Positions 54,268 through 62,648 of a stretch of 64,000 bases of DNA are shown piece after piece. The position numbers were made by a program, and so were the translations under genes. This DNA comes from Haloferax larsenii JCM 13917 (GTDB lineage Archaea; Halobacteriota; Halobacteria; Halobacteriales; Haloferacaceae). Under the pieces are notes generated by a model. That model saw only the letters and a program-made list of their open reading frames with translations, made no database searches and had not been told where the DNA came from. The first letter of the stretch is position 1. Each line of letters opens with the position of its first letter. The stretch is from contig NZ_AOLI01000014.1 in the NCBI RefSeq assembly GCF_000336955.1, positions 125,975 to 189,974 of the forward strand, in the 5' to 3' direction.

Positions 54268-55436
54268 CAGTTCGTCACCTCCGCGCGTTCGCGGACGTCT
54301 CCATGCAGGACAGTGCCGACGCCGACGATGGCTTCTGCGCCGACCCGGCTCCCGGGCGAGAGCGTCGAGTTGGCACCCACGGTCGCGCGGTCGCCGACGA
54401 TGCTGCCCAAGCGCCTGTCAGTGTACAGTTTACGGTCGATGACGACGTCACCACGACCGCCGGGTGAGACGACGCCGTCGCCGATAGTGGCACCCGAGCC
54501 GACCACTGAGTCGCGGAGCACGACGCCAGCGCCCACGCGAGAGTCGGAGGAGACGAGCGAGCGTTCGATGACGGTGTTCGCGCCCACGACGACGTTGTTC
54601 TGTAGGCAGGTTCCAGCACGGAGGACAGCGCCCGGCCCGACGTCGCAGTCTGGTCCGATGACGACCGAGTCCTCGACGACGGCGTTCTCGTGGAGCCGTG
54701 CCGAGTCAGCGACCCCGGCCAAGCCCGGACGCGTGAGTAGCGATTCGGTCACGGAGAGCAGTCCCCACGGGTGGGACGGGTCGAGCCAGCCACCGTTGAC
54801 GAGGACCGACGTCACCGGGCCGTCGAGTTGGTTGACGACGTCCGGAAGTCGTGTCTCGCCTTCGTAGGGGGGGGTGCGCCTGAGTGCTTCGAAGACGCCC
54901 CCGTCGAAGACGTACACACCAGCGTTTACGAGGTACCCGTCGGTCTCTGCCGGGTGTTCGTCGATGTCGGAGATGTGCCCGTCGTTCGTGACGACGACGC
55001 CGTACTCTTCGGGCGTCTCGGACTGGGCGACGGCGACTGTCGCGACCGAGCGTGTCGTCGAAAACCGTTCGAGGACAGACGAGACGATGTCGGCGTCGAC
55101 GACGTTGTCACCGTTGCAGACGAGGAACGGTCCGTCGACGGTGCCCTCTGCTTGCAGGAGTGCGTGTCCGCTTCCGAGTCGCGTGTCTTGGTGGACGAAC
55201 TCGACGTTCGCGCCGGGGTACCGGGCGGTCACGAACGTCTGGATGCGGTCGGCGCGATAGCCGACGACAACGACGACGTGTTCGATGCCGGATTCGAACA
55301 GGGCATCGAGGACGTATTCGACGACGGGGCGGTTCGCCACGGGAAGCATCGGTTTCGGTTGAAACGTCGTCAGCGGTCGAAGCCGCCGCCCTTCACCCGC
55401 TGCGAGGACCACAGCCTCGGTGGTTCGGCCGTTCAT
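54267..55436 (-). CDS. Sugar-1-phosphate nucleotidyltransferase with beta-helix domain (second GlmU-like)
   Basis: A 389-residue protein in two domains. The nucleotidyltransferase has LAAGEGRRLRPLTTFQPKPMLPV, where the usual Gly-Thr-Arg is Gly-Arg-Arg, and CNGDNVVD. The C-terminal left-handed beta-helix has many GAGAVL-, GAGVVL- and GATIGDGV-type turns. It is translationally coupled to glmS. Being the second such gene near glmM/glmS, it may be specific for another hexose-1-phosphate. The ATG at 55436 (MNGRTTEAV) is the family start; the frame is open to 55547, where a GCTTATAAC promoter element at about 55525-55535 is present instead. Confidence 0.88.
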   Translation of the reverse strand: MNGRTTEAVVLAAGEGRRLRPLTTFQPKPMLPVANRPVVEYVLDALFESGIEHVVVVVGYRADRIQTFVTARYPGANVEFVHQDTRLGSGHALLQAEGTVDGPFLVCNGDNVVDADIVSSVLERFSTTRSVATVAVAQSETPEEYGVVVTNDGHISDIDEHPAETDGYLVNAGVYVFDGGVFEALRRTPPYEGETRLPDVVNQLDGPVTSVLVNGGWLDPSHPWGLLSVTESLLTRPGLAGVADSARLHENAVVEDSVVIGPDCDVGPGAVLRAGTCLQNNVVVGANTVIERSLVSSDSRVGAGVVLRDSVVGSGATIGDGVVSPGGRGDVVIDRKLYTDRRLGSIVGDRATVGANSTLSPGSRVGAEAIVGVGTVLHGDVRERAEVTN

Positions 55437-55778
55437 CGGCCCGACCCGACACCAGTGTCCCGAAGCAGTCTCCGATACGTGCGTGACGATATCATACAGA
55501 AGGTGGGGCGTCGGACGGGAATTGTTATAAGCTGTGATACAGCCCAACCGAGAGCGGTTAAGGAGCCCTATCGGGAGGGCCGTGTTGGTCCGAGAGGGTC
55601 GAATCCACGCTACTCAGTGGTATCGAGTTACCTAATCGCTCGAATCGACACCGCGCTCGGTCGAGCAGAACGTTACGGCGGTCGGGCGAGAATAGTTCGA
55701 CCCAGACAGCCGAACGATGACTCTCTGTCGTCGAGGGGTACGCGAGTGAAAATGGAGACCGAACGGGAGTCTAGTGCG
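55437..55778. other. Intergenic region upstream of glmU2-glmS
   Basis: About 340 bp with a TATA-like element on the minus strand (GCTTATAAC, 55525-55535), placing transcription start roughly 60 nt before the glmU2 ATG. Nothing else recognised; the rest is GC-rich non-coding sequence between two minus-strand genes. Confidence 0.5.
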
Positions 55779-56420
55779 CTACGCTGGGAGGTATTCTTTG
55801 TACGATTCCATCGCGGTGATAGCCATCAGCGTCGCGGTGCTGACGACTGCCCAGCCCGCTGCTGGGATTTGTTCGAGGCCCGGCACACCGAGCAGTCCTG
55901 CCGAGACAGTCGCAGCCACACCACCAGCGATAGCGAGATTACGCTTCGCTGCCGACGGCCCCCCGACCGTCGCCGTGTCAGCGTCAGGAGCGGAGACGAT
56001 GTCCCCCTCCAGATACTGGTCCAGCTGCTTTGCCGTTTCGAGTATCCGAATGTCCCCCCGGTTTTTGTCGAAATCGACGACTCCAGCCGAGTCCATCTTC
56101 GGTAGATGGCACTGGTAGAGGCCGATGTACACACGCTTGCGTTGGCTCGACGAGAGTGCGGCGATGTCGATATCGTTCTCTTTGGCGGCGATGAACTCGG
56201 CCATGTCGCCGAGTTTCGCTTCCCCGTCGTTCTCCTTGAGATACCGGAGCGCGTCGCGTCGACGCTGGTTCTTGAGAATCTCGAAGACCACGTCCTTCGA
56301 GAGAAGTTCCGGTTCAGACTGTTTCTGGACACTCTGAGAACCGCCAGTCGCCTCACCTAGTTGTTCTATCCCTGCTTCGTCAGCGGCACCAGTTTTCGAC
56401 TGTAGTGAATCTGTAGCCAT
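55779..56420 (-). CDS. DUF7344 winged-helix-like membrane-associated protein
   Basis: A 213-residue protein. It has an unstructured start, then a DUF7344 helix-turn-helix-like domain (about 45-135) with LLSKDVVFEILKNQRRRDALRYL and SSQRKRVYIGLYQCHLPKMDSAGVVDFDK. Two hydrophobic helices near the C-terminus follow (LAIAGGVAATVSAGLLGV and GWAVVSTATLMAITAM). DUF7344 proteins are haloarchaeal, often fused to membrane segments, and presumed regulatory. The ATG at 56420 is preceded by a strong GGGGGAGG Shine-Dalgarno and a long leader. It is paralogous to the gene at 56902. Confidence 0.82.
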   Translation of the reverse strand: MATDSLQSKTGAADEAGIEQLGEATGGSQSVQKQSEPELLSKDVVFEILKNQRRRDALRYLKENDGEAKLGDMAEFIAAKENDIDIAALSSSQRKRVYIGLYQCHLPKMDSAGVVDFDKNRGDIRILETAKQLDQYLEGDIVSAPDADTATVGGPSAAKRNLAIAGGVAATVSAGLLGVPGLEQIPAAGWAVVSTATLMAITAMESYKEYLPA

Positions 56421-56901
56421 TGTTTTCCTCCCCCCACTAGCGGGTAGAGTGTCGCATCCGCGGTTGCGTAAGCGTCGAGCAGTCGAGCTCGACCCCACCA
56501 CGGTGACGCGACATCGGGACAGCCCCACCAGGCACGTCCCTAACACCAGAGGGTCAACGAGTCAATAAGTTAGACACGGGTAAATACTTGTCTGACAGTC
56601 TCACACACTGATTTGTCCGGGCGTTAGGATTGCAAAATCTGCAAGTAGATTGCGTGTAACTATCTAAATAATCACAGACGTTCTGTGTATCCGATACGAA
56701 CAAAAGAAGTAGTCGACTAACGTTCTGTCTATCGGTTAAGCACGTCTCCCAAAATCGATATAGGAAGACTATCTATTTTTTCGACCAATAAATTCGAATA
56801 GGAACGTCATACGAACTACCAGAGGCTGAGAACGGCAGTTGGATAGAAATGTCAACACCTGTCACCCATGTTAGTAAGTTAGCTATCACTTTTTCAGCGC
56901 A
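56421..56901. other. AT-rich intergenic region between two DUF7344 genes
   Basis: About 480 bp, with the part from 56580 to 56880 strikingly AT-rich for this genome and without coding potential. It contains the leader of the DUF7344 gene and an ACTTATTGAC element near 56571. No RNA gene recognised. Confidence 0.5.
56427..56434 (-). promoter_or_regulatory. Strong Shine-Dalgarno of DUF7344 gene
   Basis: The minus strand reads GGGGGAGG about 6 bp before the ATG at 56420. Such a strong site is notable in a genome with many leaderless genes, and it decides the start against the longer open frame to 56546. Confidence 0.6.
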
Positions 56902-57435
56902 TTATTCGACCAGTGTTTCGAACGCTTCATCAGCGGTATCCATCCGCTCTTCGACGAGGTATTGAGCCACCACCAACACGAGAAGCGCCGTCGACACGAA
57001 CGCCGCGATGGCCGACCACGGCAAGAGGACGAACCCCGGGAGTCCGAGCCACACGGCGAGAATGAGTATCCAACCCAGGACACCAACGCCCGCGTAGTAG
57101 AGACTCCACGAACGAGTCGGCTCCGACTGCATCCAGAAGAATCCCCGCCGGGCGACGTCCGAGACGAGTTCGACGGTTCGCGCTTCGTCGTCGTAGTTCA
57201 CCAAGTCCGCGGATTCGAGCTTCGGGAGGTGCGTCTGGTAGAGCGAGATGTACACACGCTGTCGCTCCTCGTCTGTGACCTCGTCGACGGCGGTGCCGTT
57301 CTCCCGCGCAGCAACCATCGCAGCGAGTTCCTTCAGAGAGAGGGCGTCCCCTTCACGATGAAGGAAGTAAATTATCTGCCGTCGTCGCGAGTTGCTCAAG
57401 ATTCGGAACAACTCGTCTTTGGATAGCTCTGTCAT
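56902..57435 (-). CDS. DUF7344 winged-helix-like membrane-associated protein (second copy)
   Basis: A 177-residue paralogue of the preceding gene. The DUF7344 domain is at about 1-95 (MTELSKDELFRILSNSRRRQ and DEERQRVYISLYQTHLPKLE). Two hydrophobic helices follow (YYAGVGVLGWILILAVWLGL and SAIAAFVSTALLVLVVAQYL). It shares the QRVYISLYQ-HLPK core with the other copy. Membrane-tethered regulators of this kind could sense envelope state, which fits their place next to surface-glycan precursor genes. Function remains inferred. Confidence 0.82.
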   Translation of the reverse strand: MTELSKDELFRILSNSRRRQIIYFLHREGDALSLKELAAMVAARENGTAVDEVTDEERQRVYISLYQTHLPKLESADLVNYDDEARTVELVSDVARRGFFWMQSEPTRSWSLYYAGVGVLGWILILAVWLGLPGFVLLPWSAIAAFVSTALLVLVVAQYLVEERMDTADEAFETLVE

Positions 57436-57651
57436 CGTGGTGTGCGGGCGTCCCCGCGCTTACACGAGAGGACAATCTCCGGTCGTACACCTCTACGAGA
57501 CAGGTGACCTTTGTTATCGTCACGTTTCCCGGGTGGTTGCCACCGACGAACTCACAGCATTAAGCTCATATTCACGAGAAATTCGCTACACGTCGGACGG
57601 TCAGGAACTGATTTTTATCCGAATCGTAAGGAGGTTTATTCGAATCAGAGA

Positions 57652-57669
57652 CACGTGAAAGCTCACGTG
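57652..57669. promoter_or_regulatory. Inverted repeat upstream of PadR gene
   Basis: CACGTGA-AAGC-TCACGTG has perfect 7-bp arms and lies about 107 bp upstream of the PadR start, in the 340-bp divergent region with the DUF7344 gene. It is a candidate operator. The remainder of that region holds no gene. Confidence 0.55.
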
Positions 57670-57775
57670 AACCACACACCACCAAATCGTTAGTTCGAGT
57701 GGTAATACCTCAAAACTGGAAGTATAGCAGTGGCTAACAATACCCGATGGCAGCAATATCTACGTTCGAGACTAC

Positions 57776-58054
57776 ATGTTCGAACTAACCGGCTTTCAGC
57801 GCGACCTCCTGTACGTCATCGCCGGGACGGAGCGACCGTCCGGCCAAGAGATCAAAGAGATCATCAGCAGAGATGTCGGCGAGGTCAACCACGGCAGACT
57901 GTACCCGAATCTCGACGCGCTCGTCGAGCAAGGATACGTCAACAAGGGCCAACACGACCGTCGAACGAACTTCTACGAGATATCGGAATCGGGAAAGACA
58001 GCCATCCGCGAGCGCCGCGATTGGGAGAACCAACACGTCGACCTCAGCGAGTGA
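57776..58054 (+). CDS. PadR family transcriptional regulator
   Basis: A 92-residue winged-helix protein with the PadR pattern: LTGFQRDLLYVIAGTERPSGQEI, then VNHGRLYPNLDALVEQGYV and DRRTNFYEISESGKTAI. It is short, so only the DNA-binding domain plus one C-terminal helix is present, as in many haloarchaeal PadR proteins. It is encoded between the DUF7344 pair and the UDP-ManNAcA genes. Possible targets include itself and the upstream divergent gene. Confidence 0.9.
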   Translation: MFELTGFQRDLLYVIAGTERPSGQEIKEIISRDVGEVNHGRLYPNLDALVEQGYVNKGQHDRRTNFYEISESGKTAIRERRDWENQHVDLSE

Positions 58055-58238
58055 ACAGACACCGACACGTGGTGTGCCGACCGACTGAGAGCGATCTCTG
58101 TGTCGCGCGTGCCAGACTCAGAACATCCACTTCTCATTCTCGACTGTCTTCTGAGACGATTCGTTCCGAGTCTCGATTCTGAGCCGGGTCTCGACTATTG
58201 ACCGGGGCGTCACACGCTACCTGTTTTTCGGGCAGTTG

Positions 58239-58307
58239 GACGCCCACCAATCCAAGCCAGCGGACACCCCCACTCCAAACCAGCGGACACCAACGATATC
58301 CAGAGCG
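58239..58307. repeat. Three degenerate tandem repeats of 22-24 bp
   Basis: Units begin at 58239, 58263 and 58286 with GGAC(G/A)CC and end in CCAGC or CAGAGC. They lie in the about 450-bp gene-free interval between padR and wecB. The rest of that interval shows nothing I can name. Confidence 0.65.
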
Positions 58308-58507
58308 CACCATACCAGGGGAGTCGAGCCCGAGTCGAGCAGTTTCGCGTCGCTGAAAACCGACGAATTGAGTCGTGTTCCCCGACAGTCGCCCCATAAC
58401 AAAGCACGTTCCCGACGCGATGACTGGTAGTGAGTTTCCCCTATGACGAAGCAACGAATTAGCGGCCGCCGAGCCCCGACGATACCGTCCCCGTGGGGAG
58501 GACAGCG

Positions 58508-59617
58508 ATGACGACTCCCCAATCGGTCGCAATCGTCCTCGGGACGCGGCCAGAGATAATCAAGTTCGCGCCGATAATCGACGCCTGTGAGCGCCGCGGC
58601 GTACGCTGTCTCATCGTCCACACCGGCCAGCACTACTCGCCGGACCTCGACAGCGTGTTCTTCGAGGAACTCGAACTCCCCGAGCCGGAGTACAACCTCG
58701 GCGTCGGGTCCGGCAGCCACGGCATCCAGACGGGGACAATGCTGGCCAGCATCGAGTCGGTCTTCCTCGACGAAGCGCCGGACGTCGTCCTCGTGCAGGG
58801 AGACACGAACTCCACGCTCGCGGGCGCACTCGCGGCGGTGAAACTCGGGATTCCGGTCGGCCACGTCGAGGCGGGACTCAGAAGCTACGACCGCGAGATG
58901 CCCGAGGAGATAAACCGAGTCGTCGTCGACCACGTCGCGGACTTCTGCTTCCCGCCGACACCCGACGCCGCTGATATCCTCGAATCCGAGCACGTTCCGG
59001 GGAGCATCCACGTGACCGGCAACACCATCGTCGATGCGATACACAGCTATCGCGACGTCGCCGCCCGAAAGAGCGACGTGCTCGACCGCCTCGACCTCGA
59101 ACCCGGTGAGTTCTACCTCCTGACGGCGCACCGCGCCGAGAACGTCGACGACGCCGAGCGCTTCGCGTCGATGCTCGACGGCGTCGCGCGCGTCGTGGAA
59201 TCGACTGGGCGAGAGGCAATCTACCCGATTCACCCCCGGTCGAAGGCGCGATTAGTCGAGTTCGACATCGAGGTTCCCGAGGGAATCCGGGTCGTCGAAC
59301 CGCTTCCGTTCCTCGACTTCCTCCGACTCGAAAGCACGACCGCCCTGGCGTTTACTGATTCCGGCGGCGTCCAAGAGGAGACGTGTATCCTCGGTGTCCC
59401 CTGTGTGACCATGCGCTACTCGACCGAGCGACCGGAGACGGTTCACGTCGGTGCGAACTGCGTGGCCGGAACCGACGCTGTGGACATCGTCGACGCTGCG
59501 GAAATCATGCTCGGGAAAGACGGGTCGTGGCCGATTCCGTTCGGTGACGGAGATGCCGCAGAGCGTATCATGGACGCCCTCGCCGTCCCCGACGCGAAGT
59601 CGGAGGTCGCACAATGA
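58508..59617 (+). CDS. wecB: UDP-N-acetylglucosamine 2-epimerase (non-hydrolysing)
   Basis: A 369-residue GT-B-fold enzyme interconverting UDP-GlcNAc and UDP-ManNAc. Family motifs are LGTRPEIIKFAP, HTGQHYS, GDTNSTLAG, GHVEAGLRSYDREMPEE, TAHRAENVD and TDSGGVQEET; all active-site residues are visible. The ATG at 58508 is preferred to the GTG 15 bp upstream. Its stop overlaps the wecC start (ATGA). Its substrate is the product of the GlmS-GlmM-GlmU route encoded nearby. Confidence 0.95.
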   Translation: MTTPQSVAIVLGTRPEIIKFAPIIDACERRGVRCLIVHTGQHYSPDLDSVFFEELELPEPEYNLGVGSGSHGIQTGTMLASIESVFLDEAPDVVLVQGDTNSTLAGALAAVKLGIPVGHVEAGLRSYDREMPEEINRVVVDHVADFCFPPTPDAADILESEHVPGSIHVTGNTIVDAIHSYRDVAARKSDVLDRLDLEPGEFYLLTAHRAENVDDAERFASMLDGVARVVESTGREAIYPIHPRSKARLVEFDIEVPEGIRVVEPLPFLDFLRLESTTALAFTDSGGVQEETCILGVPCVTMRYSTERPETVHVGANCVAGTDAVDIVDAAEIMLGKDGSWPIPFGDGDAAERIMDALAVPDAKSEVAQ

Positions 59618-60903
59618 CGACCGTCTGTGTCCACGGCATCGGGTACATCGGCCTTGCGACCGCTGCGCTGCTCGCCAACGGTGGCTACGACGTCGTCGGC
59701 TACGACCCCGACGAAGAGCTCGTCGAGCGCACCCGCGCTGGGAATCCGCGGACGACCGAAGCGGACCTCCGAACGTTCGTCCGTGACGCGCTCGACGCGG
59801 GGTTCGAACCGCAGACGGAGCCCGTACAGGCGGACGTTCACATCGTCTGTGTGCCCACGCCACTGGACGACGAGACGAAGCGTGCAAATCTCGAGTACGT
59901 CGAGTCGTCCGGCCGGACGGTGGCGAACCTGCTCCGAGAAGGGGACACGGTCGTTCTGGAATCGACGGTTCCGCCGGGAACTACAGAGACGTTCCTCGCT
60001 CCAATTCTCGAATCGTCCGGTCTCGTCGCCGGCGCGGACTTCCACCTCGCGCACTGTCCCGAGACAGTCCTCCCGGGGAACATCGTCCACGAACTCGTCC
60101 ACAACGACCGCATCGTCGGCGGTATCGACGATGCCTCGACCGATGCCGCAATCGCACTCTACGAACCGCTGGTCGAGGGAACGATTCACCGCGCACCGGA
60201 CGCGACGACTGCCGAGTTCGCCAAACTCGCCCAGAACGCCTACCGCGACGCGAACGTCGCGTTCGCGAACGAAGTCGCCCGACTCGCACACGACTACGAC
60301 ATCAGTGCTCGGTCGACTATCGAACTGGCCAACAGCCATCCACGGGTGAACGTCCTCCAACCGGGACCGGGCGTCGGTGGACACTGCCTCCCCATCGACC
60401 CGTACTTCCTCGGTCAGGAGTCCGACGACCTCGACCTCATCCTCGCCGCCCGGCGCGTCAACGACTCCATGGCCGACTACCTCGTCGACCGACTGGAAGA
60501 GGAACTCGGGTCTGTCACGGACGCTCGAATCGCGGTCCTCGGCGTCGCCTACAAGGGGAACGTCGACGACGCGCGGCACAGCCCCGGCTACCACTTCGCC
60601 GACCGTCTGGTCACTCGCGCGCGACTCGCAGAAGGGTCTGCGGCCGAAGCAGCGACCGACGGCGGACTCCACGTCGACGTTCGTCTCTCGGACCCGCACG
60701 TCGACGACGAGCGACTCGTCTCGCTCGAAGATGCCCTCCGCGACGCCGACGCGATGGTCGTCACAGCCGACCACGACGAATACCGCCACCTCGACCCGGA
60801 CAGCGTCTCGTCGCTGATGGCTGGCCGCGTCGTCGTGGATTCGAAGTCCGTTCTCGACCCCAGCGAGTGGGCCGCAGCCGGCTTCACCTACCTCGGACTC
60901 TGA
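59614..60903 (+). CDS. wecC: UDP-N-acetyl-D-mannosamine dehydrogenase
   Basis: A 429-residue four-electron UDP-sugar dehydrogenase converting UDP-ManNAc to UDP-ManNAcA. It has GIGYIGLATAALLANGG, HCPETVLPGN, KLAQNAYRDANVAFANE and the catalytic Cys in GVGGHCLPIDPYF. The C-terminal domain is complete (GVAYKGNVDDARHSPGY). It is coupled to wecB, so the pair makes an acidic amino sugar for N-glycan or exopolysaccharide. No glycosyltransferase is in the window. Confidence 0.95.
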   Translation: MTTVCVHGIGYIGLATAALLANGGYDVVGYDPDEELVERTRAGNPRTTEADLRTFVRDALDAGFEPQTEPVQADVHIVCVPTPLDDETKRANLEYVESSGRTVANLLREGDTVVLESTVPPGTTETFLAPILESSGLVAGADFHLAHCPETVLPGNIVHELVHNDRIVGGIDDASTDAAIALYEPLVEGTIHRAPDATTAEFAKLAQNAYRDANVAFANEVARLAHDYDISARSTIELANSHPRVNVLQPGPGVGGHCLPIDPYFLGQESDDLDLILAARRVNDSMADYLVDRLEEELGSVTDARIAVLGVAYKGNVDDARHSPGYHFADRLVTRARLAEGSAAEAATDGGLHVDVRLSDPHVDDERLVSLEDALRDADAMVVTADHDEYRHLDPDSVSSLMAGRVVVDSKSVLDPSEWAAAGFTYLGL

Positions 60904-61168
60904 CACATATCAGATTTAGATACTTTCGCTTCTCGGCTAATATATTGAATCTGTTATGTAACTTCGACTCACTTAACGCGAGCATAAGGACGACATTAAT
61001 TCTGGAATAATAAGCCGCAGTATGCCGGTTTCGGCTGCTTTTGCGAACGGCTCAAAATCACGATTTAGGCAGGTTCAAACGAGAATGTATATCTTCGATA
61101 GACACTCACAGATTCCTACTAATGTAATTACCATAACATTTATTGTACTCATGGTCTATTGACCGACC
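60904..61168. other. AT-rich intergenic region after wecC
   Basis: About 265 bp, clearly AT-rich compared with the flanking genes, without coding potential. It ends in an ACATTTATTG element (61136-61145) about 27 bp before the ATG at 61169, a likely leaderless promoter. Confidence 0.5.
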
Positions 61169-61597
61169 ATGGCACGCGAACTGGCCCACGACCAGGACCG
61201 CGACGACGACGGCGAGAGCGATTCGTCCGTCGGCCGACGTGGATACCTCGGTCTGTGCGGCACGGTGGCGGCCACCGGCGCACTCACCGGGTTCACCGGG
61301 TTGGGTGCGGCGACGAACCGCCCTGAAGAGTCCTCCAGATCGTCCGACGAACACACGCTTATCGTGGCTGGCACCGGAACGTCGAGTTCCTTCGAAGTCA
61401 CCGTCAGCGACACCATCAGCCCACTTGAAGCAAGTGGGGCACTCAGCACGACTGGGACAGTTGGTCCCGCTGCAGAGGGTGCTGTCGATGATGGCGCACG
61501 AAGCTACCGCTTCACTGGCGACATCACCGATATCCGTAGTAGTGGCCCGGTCTCCGTCTACGTAGACGGTTCCCGAATCCCCGACGACGCGTACTGA
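61169..61597 (+). CDS. Tat-exported hypothetical protein
   Basis: A 142-residue protein with a twin-arginine type signal (SVGRRGYLGLCGTVAATGAL) after a 22-residue acidic n-region. The mature part (HTLIVAGTGTSSSFEVTVSD ... YRFTGDITDI ... GPVSVYVDGSRI) is beta-rich and resembles a short domain found in haloarchaeal secreted or surface proteins. No catalytic motif. It follows wecC after an AT-rich gap with its own promoter. Confidence 0.78.
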   Translation: MARELAHDQDRDDDGESDSSVGRRGYLGLCGTVAATGALTGFTGLGAATNRPEESSRSSDEHTLIVAGTGTSSSFEVTVSDTISPLEASGALSTTGTVGPAAEGAVDDGARSYRFTGDITDIRSSGPVSVYVDGSRIPDDAY

Positions 61598-61652
61598 GCG
61601 CGACGCCGAACATCGGCTTTTTCGAGCCGCGAAAACGAGAGCGGCTGCGCAG

Positions 61653-62417
61653 TTACGACCGCGACACGCCGTCTTCCGGGTCGAGCGCACTGTCCGACGC
61701 GCCCGCTTCGGCGCGCAGTCGGCGCTCGGCCTCGTCGCGGTCGTCGGGATACCCAACGTCGATTCGCCAGCCCTCCAATTCGACGGTCTCGACGCTCATC
61801 CCTGCGCGGACAAGCAGTGCAATCGCGTCCGGCAGTTCGTACTCTCCTCTGTCGGATGGTTGGACGAGACGACACGCACGGAAGATAGCAGGAGAGAACG
61901 TGTAGAAGCCAGTGGTCACGAGCGTCGACTGCGGGTCGTCGGGCTTCTCGACGATATCGACTAGTTCGCCGCGTTCGTTCGTCGTGCAGACGCCGTGTCG
62001 TGACGCCTCCTCGTACGAGACCGATTCGACGAGCAGCGCCGCATCGACTCCCTGCTCTCGTTGTGTTTCGACCACGTCGGCCAGATTCGCCCTGAAGACG
62101 TTGTCACAGAACATGAGCATGAAGTCGCCGTCGACGTGCGGTTCGGCGGTCAAGAGAGCGTGGGCAAGCCCCTTCTGCTCGCGTTGGTGCGTGTACGTGA
62201 GTTGAATGCCGTGGTACTCGTCGCCGAGTCGTTCGATAACCTGTGCTTTCAGATAGCCGACGACGAGTGTGACCTCGGACGCCCCGAGCGCCCGAAGGTG
62301 GTCGAGGCAGCGTTCGACGAGCGGAATCCCGTCGACTTCGACCAGCGCTTTCGGTCGGTCGTCCGTGAGTGGCCGAAGTCGCGTGCCTTTGCCCGCAGCG
62401 AGGAGGACGGCTTGCAT
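61653..62417 (-). CDS. Sugar nucleotidyltransferase (glucose-1-phosphate uridylyl/thymidylyl type)
   Basis: A 254-residue single-domain nucleotidyltransferase with LAAGKGTRLRPLTDDRPKALVEV, MLMFCDNVFR (metal Asp), DIVEKPDDP and GWRIDVGYPDD. It lacks the beta-helix domain of the two GlmU-like proteins and resembles RmlA/UGPase/AglF-type enzymes that make UDP-glucose or dTDP-glucose. It is transcribed alone, next to the NosL-like gene. Exact nucleotide and sugar are unknown. Confidence 0.88.
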   Translation of the reverse strand: MQAVLLAAGKGTRLRPLTDDRPKALVEVDGIPLVERCLDHLRALGASEVTLVVGYLKAQVIERLGDEYHGIQLTYTHQREQKGLAHALLTAEPHVDGDFMLMFCDNVFRANLADVVETQREQGVDAALLVESVSYEEASRHGVCTTNERGELVDIVEKPDDPQSTLVTTGFYTFSPAIFRACRLVQPSDRGEYELPDAIALLVRAGMSVETVELEGWRIDVGYPDDRDEAERRLRAEAGASDSALDPEDGVSRS

Positions 62418-62483
62418 GTGCAGAACAGACGGTCGCTGCTGGCATTGTTAGTCGATAGGTAGTGTGGTACTTCAGAACAACAT

Positions 62484-62498
62484 GTCTCGATTCGAGAC
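62484..62498. promoter_or_regulatory. 15-bp palindrome upstream of nucleotidyltransferase
   Basis: GTCTCGATTCGAGAC has perfect 7-bp arms and one central base, about 67 bp upstream of the minus-strand start at 62417. Candidate operator; no matching regulator identified. Confidence 0.5.
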
Positions 62499-62530
62499 GG
62501 TATGGGCTTCGAACGCCGTCGTTACTCAGG

Positions 62531-62592
62531 ACACAGTGGTGTTCCGACGAGACGCAGTGGTGTTCCGACGAGACGCAGTGGTGTTCCGACGA
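62531..62592. repeat. Three tandem 21-bp repeats
   Basis: Three near-identical 21-bp units (core CAGTGGTGTTCCGACGA) start at 62531, 62552 and 62573 in the spacer between the nucleotidyltransferase and the NosL-like gene. The period is a multiple of three, so several open frames cross it, but none resembles a known protein. Confidence 0.85.
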
Positions 62593-62648
62593 ACACGTAG
62601 TCTGGGGGAAAGTGTTCGATGTACGTCCGCTACCGAGACAGTGAGCAA

